Assembly: GCA_025200525.1 (NCBI GenBank) | Contig: CM045762.1 | Coordinates: 190,551,154-190,615,153 of the forward strand | Source of the DNA: Camellia lanceoleosa | Taxonomy: Eukaryota > Streptophyta > Magnoliopsida > Ericales > Theaceae | Direction: 5' to 3' | Length of the DNA: 64,000 nt | Shown here: positions 47,401-56,724 of the stretch, in pieces | Layout: the number at the start of each line of letters is the position of its first letter | Position numbering within the stretch: position 1 is the stretch's first letter | Program-made: the position numbers and the translations under genes | Notes under the pieces: model-generated | What the model was told of the DNA's origin: nothing | Database searches by the model: none | The model's input: the letters and a program-made list of their open reading frames with translations, nothing else

Positions 47401-47859
47401 TAAACTGCACAAAACAGTGCGATGCGCAAAATAGCGCGAGTGTAAACTGCGCAAAACAGTCCGACGCCCAAAATAGCGCGAGTGTAAACTGCACAAAACA
47501 GTGCAATGCGCAAAATAGCGCGTTTGCTAAACTGCACAAAACAGTGCGATGCGCAAAATAGCGCGAGTGTAAACTGCTCAAAATAGTGTGATGCGCAAAA
47601 TAGCGCGAGTGTAAACTGCACAAAACAGTGCGATGCGCAAAATAGCGCGTTTGCTAAACTGCACAAAACAGTGCGACGCGCAAAATAGCGGGAGTGTGAA
47701 TTGCACAAAACAGTGCGATGCGCATAATAGCGCGAGTGTAAACTGCAAAAAACAGTGCGTTGCGCAAAATAGTGCGAGTGTAAACTGCACGAAACAGTGC
47801 GCTGCGCAAAATAGCGCGAGTGTAAACTGCACCAAACAGTGCGATGCGCAAAATGGCAC
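26476..47859. repeat. 42-bp satellite array, block 1 (about 21.4 kb)
   Basis: The consensus monomer is TGCACAAAACAGTGCGA (17), then TGCGCAAAATAGCGCGA (17), then GTGTAAAC (8). At 42 bp this block holds roughly 500 units. Variants include GTTTGATAAAC or GTGATAAAC linkers, GCGAGAG in place of GCGCGAG, and a divergent class with CGCGACAAAACAAAGGCGA replacing the first half-unit. The divergent class dominates about 26476-34600 and returns in patches (for example 43520-44560 and 45340-45900). All three minus-strand frames and one plus-strand frame of the monomer lack stops, so very long open frames appear; these are not proteins. The last five bases (GGCAC, 47855-47859) are the target-site copy of the solo LTR. 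Confidence 0.97.
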
Positions 47860-48235
47860 TGTAACGACCCCAATATGCGTAGATTCAACTATATCTCTTA
47901 GACTTGAAGTTAGGTGTAACAGAAAGTTGTTAAAGGTTTGGTGCATGTTTGTAGACGATCTCATGTTTTATTTTCACCTTGGGGATTTTGGTTGAGGTGG
48001 TAATATGATGGTAAAGTGAGATTGAACCAAAGAATTTAATTTGGAAAGTTATTTTATGAATAGCTGCCACTCTTTTTCCCTTTTCTTTGTCCACATTTTG
48101 AATTTGATTATGAGGTTAGAACCATTGGAAAGCTTATTTCCGGGGCTTCAATTTGGACACAAGAACGACCTAAAACGGAGTCCGGATGGGAAAGTTACAC
48201 CTGTTTGAAGTTTTGGAATCTGTGCTGTGAGAGGT

Positions 48236-48293
48236 CCGCTCGAGCGGGAAAAGGTGCGCTCGAGCGTAGGTGTCGAGACAGCAGCTTTTAAAT
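48236..48293 (+). promoter_or_regulatory. Palindromes and TATA-like box of the solo LTR
   Basis: Two CGCTCGAGCG palindromes are followed within about 25 bp by TTTTAAAT (48286-48293), and then by a pyrimidine-rich leader-like stretch and CCCTAAGTCC. The same order is seen in the chromovirus LTRs. A second palindrome cluster (48838-48940) lies downstream. Promoter activity is inferred. Confidence 0.4.
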
Positions 48294-49664
48294 CGTGATT
48301 TTGGATCACTTTTTGATATTTTCTTTTCCCTTCTTCTTTCCTCTTCTTCCTAGTCCGAAACCCTAAGTCCCAAACCCTTGAATTCCTTCACTTTGATCAT
48401 GATCCACCATGAATTTTGGCATCAAGGAGGGAGATTAAGGAAGGATCAACATTTTTACCCGATTAGAATTTGGAAATTTGAAGGCTCCTTCTCAAGCTCA
48501 TTTCTTTGTTTGATTATTGAGGTAAAGGTTTGTTACTCATCAATATTTACATCCATGAGTAGATTTGAGTTATTTCCATTGTTTAATTGTGTGAATTTGA
48601 TATATTTGGTACATATAGAAGAATTATGAGATTTTGGGAATGTTGGGTTTGAATAAGAGGGGTTTTGATAGATTATGGTTGTTTTAAGTATGGAATTGAG
48701 GATTGAAATGCTAAAAGAGTGTATATTACATATAAAATTGTTTTGAATTAAGTTGTTTTGTAAGAGTAAGATTGGAGGTTTGGAGGTAAAGTTGGAACTC
48801 AAATTGGAATCCAGATTTTTATCAGAAATTTGCCTTTACGCTCGAGCGGAGGAAGTCCCGCTCGAGCGGGAAAATCGACCTCCCAGAAGTTTTGTATTTT
48901 TGTGCAGTCCGCTCGAGCGGCCAAAGTGGCGCTCGAGCAGGGAACCCATTTTTCAGGCAAAATTATTGATTGCTCAGTTTTGAATGTTCAGTCCTCTGGT
49001 ATTTTTAGAATATTATTTTGACGACTTTAAGATGATTATAATTCATATGAATGTGATGATTCAGGAAAGAATTTCTTAATGATTTAAGAGGGAAAGGAAG
49101 TTAAATTGTAAGTTATGTTTGTGTGCAGAACGCACTCCGGGAGGGACAAGCGCTCCATTGTAACTCAGTGAGTAATAGTACCTCAACCATAAGTTAATTA
49201 CCATTGATATTCTATCCACCGTGAGTTAATATGTTAACATGTGGGTTGATTGAGAATAGATGTGAACATTAAAGAGTGATCACACACTGGTATGATTCTG
49301 AACTTACTCTGTGTTTTGAAATGTGGCCAATGATTATTATCAATGTACCATTCCAAGAATTACCTATACTTCTGTATAAGAGTTGCATACAACTAATAAC
49401 ACTGTAAAGTTGGTTTATAAGTTATTCCGGCCTGTTAATGAAAGGATATCTATATTCAATACGGAGTTGTAGTATTTATGTATTTTCTGAAAGTGTGCAA
49501 GCTGTAAACCATGCTGCCTTTTGTTAACAATCATCAGCAGCGTTCTGTTAAACTCATGTTATGTATTTTCATATATCATGATACGAAACGACTGATTCTT
49601 GAAAAGTTATGATATGTTGGAAATGAACAAATGAATGCTCAGTTTTCTGAAAAGTATTTGTGGC

Positions 49665-49910
49665 ACCCTTAGTCCGGATGGTCTCGCCCGGGTAACAATA
49701 CAGGCCTATGGCTCCCCGCCCGGTAATAATACTGGTCGCGGGTCTTCGGACCCACTGCTGTGGTCATTGGACCCACTTGCCAGGTCTTCTGACCACCATA
49801 GTCTTTAGACCCACCGTTGTGGTCTTCGACCCACCGCTGTGGTCATTAGACTCACCTGCTGTGGTCTTCTGACCTACCCACAGGTCTTCGGACCTACCCG
49901 TTCTGATGGA
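49665..49910. repeat. Imperfect short tandem repeats in the solo LTR
   Basis: The phrase GGTCTTCGGACCCAC and variants (GGTCATTGGACCCAC, GGTCTTCTGACC) recurs about nine times at roughly 20-27 bp spacing. Each contains an inverted GGTC...GACC pair able to form a small hairpin. Confidence 0.8.
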
Positions 49911-50799
49911 CTATGGGTGTACCACATATGATCTTATGCAAAATCTGAATATGGAAATGATTATGAAAATGATTACGAAAATAGTTTGGAATCTGGAAAT
50001 GCATAAGACTCTGTCTCTGATAAGATTATATTTCTGATATTTCTGGACCGTTAGGTCATTCTGATATTTTCTGGTATGGAACAAAGTGCTACACTTAGTG
50101 GGAGCCACCTCTTGAATCCATACACACGCTTTATGCGCCTCGCTACTTCACGCCATTACCGCTCGGCTCACATTTATTTCGCGCTACCGCTCATCGTTAT
50201 TTCTACCATTACTGTTCTGTCTGATATTTCTGGACCTATGGTCGTTCTGCATCTGTAGGCTTATAATTGGTCTTATGGCTGTTTTGGAACTAATTACGAA
50301 GAATAATTAATCATGTGTATCCACAGTTTTATAATTGATTATTCAGATCAATCGATACATTATTCATGTACTATTATTCACTGAGTTCGCTCACTCTGTA
50401 TTTTGTCTGTCTGTTTCTGTAGGTAACCAGTCGGGAGTTCAGTCCCAACCTTTGAAGCTTGTGTTGCTCTTGTCAACCTTGAGGTGTCCAGGCACCACTT
50501 GAAACCGTTCGTTTTGTAAAGCTTTGCCGAGTTCCGATTTATGCCTTAGATGTCCATTTGGGGTTGATTGTATATAATTTCTTTTACATTAATTTTTGTG
50601 TCATGTGCCTATTTATGAGAATGAGCCGAGGCATATGTGTGTAAATTATCTGTATGATATTTATTTAGTGTAATGTGTGCGGTCCTGCCATGGTAGTAGT
50701 AGCTCAATGGATGATGTTCTACGTATTTTATATTATTTAATGCTTCCGTTCCGGCCCCATAAAATATGTATAACAGGTTTTGTGTCTGTTTTCGAATGG

Positions 50800-50838
50800 G
50801 TCATGCCCAAACTTTTAGGGGCGGGTTTGGGGCGTGAC
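50800..50838. other. Stem-loop at the 3' end of the solo LTR
   Basis: GTCATGCCCAAAC and GTTTGGGGCGTGAC are near-complementary around a loop of about 12 bases. The LTR fragment at 24511-24548 has the same kind of hairpin with a better stem. Confidence 0.6.
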
Positions 50839-50839
50839 A

Positions 50840-53800
50840 GGCACGTTTGATAAACTGCACAAAACAGTGCGATGTGCAAAATAGCGCGAGTGTAAACTGC
50901 ACAAAACTGTGCGCTGCGCAAAATAGCGAGAGTGTAAACCGCACAATACAGTGTGATGCGCAAAATAGCGCGAGTGTAAACTGCACAAAACAGTGCGATG
51001 CGCAAAATACCGCGAGTGTAAATCAGACAAAACAAGGCGCAGCCGTAGTGTAGCACAGCAGCATAGAACAGTATGGCGCGCAAAAAACATGCGGGTTGAT
51101 AAATCAGACAAAACCGTGCGCTGCACAAAATAGCGAGAGTGTAAATAGCACAAAACAGTGCGATGCGCAAAATAGCGCGCATATAAACTGCAGAAAACAG
51201 TGCGATGCGCAAAATAGCGCGTTTGATAAACTGCACAAAACAGTGCGATGCGCAAAATAGCACGTTTGATAAACTGCACAAAACAGTGCGATGCGCAAAA
51301 TAGCGCGAGTGTAAACTGCACAAAACAGTGCGCTGTGCAAAATAGCGCGAGTGTAAACTGTACAAAATAGTACGATGCGCAAAATAGCGCGAGTGTAAAC
51401 TGCACAAAACAGAGCGATGCGCAAAATAGCGAGAGTGTAAACAGCACAAAACTGTGCGATGCGCAAAATGGCGCGAGTGTAAACTGCACAAAACAGTGCG
51501 ATGCGCAAAATAGCGCGTTTGATAAACTGCACAAAACAGTGCGATGTGCAAAATAGCGCGTTTACTAAACTGCACAAAACAGTGCGACGCGCAAAATAGC
51601 GAGAGTGTGAACTGCACAAAACAGTGCGATGCGCAAAATAGCGCTGGTAAAACTCGCAGCAAAACAAAGGCGATGCACAAAATAGCACGAGTGTAAATAG
51701 CACAAAATAAAGGCGGCGCGCAAAATAGCGCGAGTGTAAATCGACAAAATAAAGGCGCGCGCAAAACAGCGCGTTTGATAAATCGCACAAAACAAAGGCG
51801 ACGCGCAAAATAGCGAGTGTGAATCGCAAAATAAAGCGATGCGCGATAATAGCGCGAGTGTAAACCGCAAAAAAAGTACGCGCAAAATAGCGCGAGTGTA
51901 AATCGCGACAAAACAAAGGCGGCACGCGAAATAGCGCGAAAGTAAATCGCGACAAAACAATGCGATGCGCAAAATAGCACGTTTGATATACTGCACAAAA
52001 CAGTGCGATGCGCAAAATAGCGCGAGAGTAAATTGCACAAAACGGTGCGCTGCGCAAAATAGCGCGTTTATTAAACTGCACAAAACAGTGCGACTCGCAA
52101 AATAGCGAGAGTGTGAACTGCACAAAACAGTGCGCTGCGCAAAATAGCGCGAGTGTAAACTGCACAAAAACAGTGCGACGCGCCAAATAGCGAGAGTGTG
52201 AAATGCACAAAACAGTGCGATGCGTATAATAGCGCGAGTGTAAAATGCAAAAAACAGTGCACTACGCAAAATAGCGCGAGTGTAAGCTGCACAAAACAGT
52301 GCGCTGCGCAAAATAGCGCGTTTGATAAATTGCACAAAACAGTGCGATGCGCAAAATAGCGCGAGTGTAAACTGCACAAAACAGTGCGATGCACAAAATA
52401 TCACGTTTGATGAACTGCACAAAACAGTGTGATGCGCAAAATAGCGCGTTTGATAAACTGCACAAAACAGTGTGATGCGCAAAATAGCGAGAGTGTAAAC
52501 AGCAAAAAATAGTGCGACGCGCAAAATAGCATGAGTGTAAACAGCAAAAAACATGGCGACGCGCAAAATAGCGCGAGTGTAAACTGCACAAAACAGTGCG
52601 ATGCACAAAATACCGCGTTTGATAAACTGCCCAAAACAGTGCAATGCGCAAAAATGCGAGAGTGTAAAGACAAAACAAAGCGGCCGCGCAAAGCATGAGT
52701 GTAATTCGCACAAACGCGGCGATGCGCAAAATAACGCGTTTGATAAACTGCACAAAATTGTGCGATGCGCAAAATAGCGCGAGTGTAAACTGCACAAAAC
52801 AGTACGATGCGCAAAATAGCGCGAGTGTAAACTGCACAAAACAGTGCGATGCGCAAAATAGCGCGAGTGTAAACAGCGCAAAACAGTCCGATGCACAAAA
52901 TAGCGCGAGTGTAAACTGCACAAGACAGTGCGATGCGTAAAATAGCGCGTTTGCTAAACTGCACAAAACAGTGCGATGCGCAAAATAGCGCGAGTGTAAA
53001 CTGCACGAAACAGTGCGATGCGCAAAATAGCGCGAGTGTAAACTGCACAAAATAGTGCGATGTGCAAAATAGCGCGTTTCATAAACTGCACAAAACAGTG
53101 CGACGCGCAAAATAGCGAGAGTGTGAACTGCACAAAACAGTGCGATGCGCATAATAGCGCGAGTGTAAACTGCACAAAACAGTGCGATGCGCAAAATAGC
53201 GCGAGTGTAAACTGCACAAAACAGTGCGCTGCGCAAAATAGCGCGAGTGTAAACTGCACGAAACAGTGCGATGCGCAAAATAGCACGTTTGATAAACTGC
53301 ACAAAACAGTGCGATGCGCAAAATAGCGCGAGTGTAAACTACACAAAACAGTGCGCTGCGCAAAATAGCACGTTTGATAAACTGCACAAAACAGTGCGCT
53401 GCGCAAAATAGCGCGAGTGTAAACTGCACAAAACAGTGCGATGCGCAAAATACCACGTTTGATAAACTGCACAAAACAGTGCGATGCGCAAAATAGCGCG
53501 TTTGATAAACTGCACAAAACAGTGCGATGCGCAAAATACCGCGAGTGTAAACTGCACAAAACAGTGCGCAGCGCAAAGTAGCGCGAGTGTAATCTGCACA
53601 AAACAGTGCGATGCGCAAAACAGCGTGGTTGATAAACTGCACAAAATAGTGCGATGCGCAAAATAGCGAGAGTGTAAACGGCACAAAACAGTGCGATGCG
53701 GAAAATAGCACGCGTGTAAACTGTACAAAACAGCGCGCTGTGCAAAATAGCGCAAGTGTAAACTGCACAAAACAGTACGATGCGCAAAATATCGCGAGTG

Positions 53801-54543
53801 TAAACTGCACAAAACAGTGCGATGCGCAAAATAGCGCGAGTGTAAACTGCGCAAAACAGTCCGATGCACAAAATAGCGCGAGTGTAAACTGTAGAAAACA
53901 GTGCGATGCGCAAAATAGCGCGACTGTAAACAGCACAACACAGTGTGATGCGCAAAATAGCGCGAGTGTGAACTGCACAAAACAGTGCGATGCGCATAAT
54001 AGCGCGAGTGTAAACTGCAAAAAACAGTGCGCTGCGCAAAATTGAGCGAGTGTAAACTGCACAAATTAGTGCGATGCGCAAAATAGCACGTTTGATAAAC
54101 TTGCCAAAACAGTGCGATGCGCAAAATAGCGCGAGTGTAAACTGCACAAAGCAGTGCACTGTGCAAAATAGCGAGAGTGTAAACAGCGCAAAACAGTGCG
54201 ATGTGCAAAATGGCGCGAATGTAAACTACACAAAATAGTGCGATGTGCAAAATAGCATATTTGATAAACTGCACAAAATAGTACGTTGCGCAAAATAGCG
54301 CGAGTGTAAACTGCACAAAACAGTGCGCTGCGCAAAGTAGCGCGAGTGTAATCTGCACAAAACAGTGCGATGCGCAAAATAGCGCATTTTATAAACTGCA
54401 CAAAATAGTGCAATGCGCAAAATAGCGACACTGTAAACAGCACAAAATAGTGCAATGCCCAAAATAGCGCGCTTGATAAACTGCAGAAAACAGTGCGATG
54501 CGTAAAATAGCGAGAGTGTAAACAGCACAAAATAGTGCGATGC
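50840..54543. repeat. 42-bp satellite array, block 2 (about 3.7 kb)
   Basis: This continues block 1 across the solo LTR: left GGCAC, then right GGCAC followed by GTTTGATAAACTG. The join reproduces an uninterrupted monomer seen at 43334-43350. About 88 units, mostly of the consensus class, with divergent-class units at about 51640-52000. The last five bases (GATGC, 54539-54543) are the target site of element 2. Confidence 0.95.
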
Positions 54544-56302
54544 TGTCACGCCCTCAAAATAATGACAATAAGCCCATTAACTAAACATGCATTAACATAA
54601 TAAAAGTTCACCACCTTCTATTCAACTGAACTGTTCTGTACAACGTATTACATATAAGCAATAAAAGTGTTGCCTTAAAGGCTTACAATTTTCCAAGTTA
54701 ACACTTGGTTACAAACAAAAGAGCTCTAGCTCAATACACATAAGCCCTTGGCTTGAAATTACATGTAATACATCAAAACTGAATAGAAGTCAAAAAGTTC
54801 ATCCGCCACTAGCCTCCCAAGCTAAGTCCTTGGAGGTGGCATGCTTCCTCAGACCAAATGATGTTCCCATAAAGGGTGAGCCACAGCCCAGTAGAAAGAT
54901 ACTAAACCAGTTATGAATAATACCTAGAAGATTAACAGTTGATAGATTGGTCAACACTTTCACTTTCTTACATAACACATTCCTTTTCCAAGACCTATAA
55001 GTCTATATTTCCTTTCAATTTTATTTCCAAGACATGCAAGTCTATGTTTCATCTCATTACACATATTCCATGATAAGCACATGAGCTTAATCAATACTAC
55101 ACTTCACACATTCCATGACAAGCATGTGAGCTCTGTCAATATCACCGGATGAGCGTATGAGCTACATCCCCGGAGTCCATCCCCTATCTTCTCCAACGCA
55201 CACATCCGGTTTAGAGGTCCATCCCCTATCTTCCCCTAAACCGTGGAGTCCATTCCCTTTCTCCTCCAACTCACACAATGCAAATAAACAATCATTATAC
55301 GCATTAATCAATACATTTAATGTATTCTACAACTTGTCAAGTTCCATGACACATTCCACAGATTAGTTTCAGTTTACCTAATCATCATGCATTTTCTACA
55401 ACAAACACGACTATCCTCCACCGATAGCCCAAAGCAGTTATTTCTATACAGAAAATAAAAGCACACTGGATGTATAATCAACAGTTCAATTCCACAATTA
55501 ATTATCCCCATTAATTAAACAATGTAATTATAGCATTTTCCATAATTTACATTTCAACCCCAAACTTTTATAAAATTGCATAAAAGCCCCAAACTTTCTC
55601 AAAATTACACAAATATCTCCAACATATCAAAATGTCAAAATTCAAAGACAGAATCCATAAAGAGGAGTAGGATATCCCTACCTCAAAGTTTTAAGCCCAA
55701 AGGAGATGAAGCCCAAAAATTAAAATGCTCCAAACGCCGAATTTTTCAGATTAAAACGAAGCTCCCGGCGACCTCTACCCTTTTAACAAAGCAAGATGTG
55801 AAGGAAATGATCCTAGGTAGATCAATCCTTAGAGAGAGTGCAAGGTTAGAGTGAGAAGCTCTCAGATTTGAAGATAGAACCAAAAATTATAACAAAAATC
55901 TGTTTTGAAAATCGCTGTCAAGATCGATATAAACAAAGCTCGCTGAAGCGAAGGCTCGCCGAGCGACTGCACACGTAAAAACACTCCCACCGCTAACAAC
56001 CCAGAAGCTCGCTCGAGCCACGAAGCTCGCTCGCTCGAGCGAGAAATAACAGTGTTCAGGTCCAAGTACTAAGGCATACGCTCGCTCGAGCGACCAAGTC
56101 CTCGCTCGAGCGAAGGACCAAAATTCTGGGCAGCTACTCTTTGTTTCAAAGACAACCAACTCAGAATAAACTCCGCCCAACACATCCTATAACTCAAAAA
56201 CAATGTATGAAAGGATGTAAACACAACAGTAAACAGCTACAAACATCCACGGACACAAGTCTGGATCACTATACAACAAGGGGTAAACCCGAGATCGCTA
56301 TA
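54544..56302 (-). repeat. 3' LTR of element 2 (1759 bp)
   Basis: It matches 61646-63371 over nearly all its length and is flanked inward by the polypurine tract. An open frame at 55576-55854, repeated at 62674-62952 in the other LTR, is a by-product of LTR sequence on the opposite strand. A palindrome cluster (55940-56115) precedes a TATA-like TTTATATCG (55934-55926) in element orientation. Confidence 0.93.
55926..56115 (-). promoter_or_regulatory. Palindromes and TATA-like box of the element 2 LTR
   Basis: Several GCTCGAGCG-type repeats (about 56010-56115) lie just upstream, in element orientation, of TTTATATCG (55934-55926). This mirrors element 1 and the solo LTR. In the other LTR copy (63024-63200) most palindromes are altered to forms such as GCCGAGCG. 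Confidence 0.45.
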
Positions 56303-56316
56303 ACCTCCCCCCTTAA
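56303..56316 (-). other. Polypurine tract of element 2
   Basis: On the minus strand TTTAAGGGGGGAGGT ends at the LTR start, preceded by TTTCGGGGACGAAATTC. This is identical in layout to element 1. Confidence 0.85.
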
Positions 56317-56724
56317 AGAATTTCGTCCCCGAAATTAAAACAAGTTTTTCGAAAATATTTTTGTCTCCAATTCAAGCAATGTTACGCTATAACATTCAAC
56401 AATTCGACCTATCACCGGTCACCCATTTCATGCAAAGAAGCATTCCACATATATAAATATTTCAAGTGCATCTATAACATGCATTTCTCGTTTCACTTTC
56501 CAACCATTCTCAATATACATGGTTCACAAATCATATCATAACAAAATTTCATGATACATCTCCAATTCTACAATACAGCTAACACATGCAATATTATGAG
56601 TAATTCCCACATCAAGGCAAGTTCTACAATACTTCCTGAAATCAAAACATATACCATGTTTCACAACTTAAGACACAAACAATGTTCTTAAAGTTCAACA
56701 AAATTACAAGTTCTTATTACAAGA

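Larger units (their letters stand above)
47860..50839 (+). mobile_element. Solo LTR inserted in the satellite (2980 bp)
   Basis: It starts TGTAACGACC and ends GGGGCGTGACA, with GGCAC target-site duplications at 47855-47859 and 50840-50844. No gag, pol, primer-binding site or second LTR lies inside. It is therefore the product of LTR-LTR recombination. Its 3' end resembles that of the chromovirus LTRs (GGGCGTKACA). Inside are CGCTCGAGCG palindromes (48238-48267 and 48838-48940), a TATA-like box (48286-48293), a short imperfect tandem array (about 49740-49905) and a terminal stem-loop (50800-50838). Confidence 0.9.
42090..54543. repeat. Higher-order repeat of about 4.3-4.8 kb in the satellite
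   Basis: Private variants recur in the same order. Landmark A (GCGCATTTTATAAAC) begins its ATTTTATA at 42281, 46586 and 54386. Landmark B (AAATGGCAC after a CACCAAACAG unit) is at 43334 and 47855. Landmark C (ATCACGTTTGATGAAC) is at 44751 and 52400. Landmark D (AACGCGTTTGATAAAC with CACAAAATTG) is near 45095 and 52740. Subtracting the 2985-bp solo-LTR insertion, the periods are 4305, 4521, about 4660 and 4815 bp. Confidence 0.8.

Noticed and set aside
26476..47859. Dozens of long minus-strand open frames (for example 34398-37577, 37234-39768, 38489-40843, 44457-46913) as Cys/Phe/Leu-rich repeat proteins
   Set aside because: They are translations of the 42-bp satellite in overlapping frames. 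All three minus-strand frames are open at once, ends fall at random indels, and no start context or domain exists.
26476..54543. CRISPR-like array because of regular short repeats
   Set aside because: The repeats are contiguous with no unique spacers, the setting is a plant nuclear genome, and no cas genes are present.
55576..55854. 92-codon frame present identically at 62674-62952
   Set aside because: Its duplication is explained by the two LTRs of element 2; it runs antisense to the element within the LTR and has no domain.
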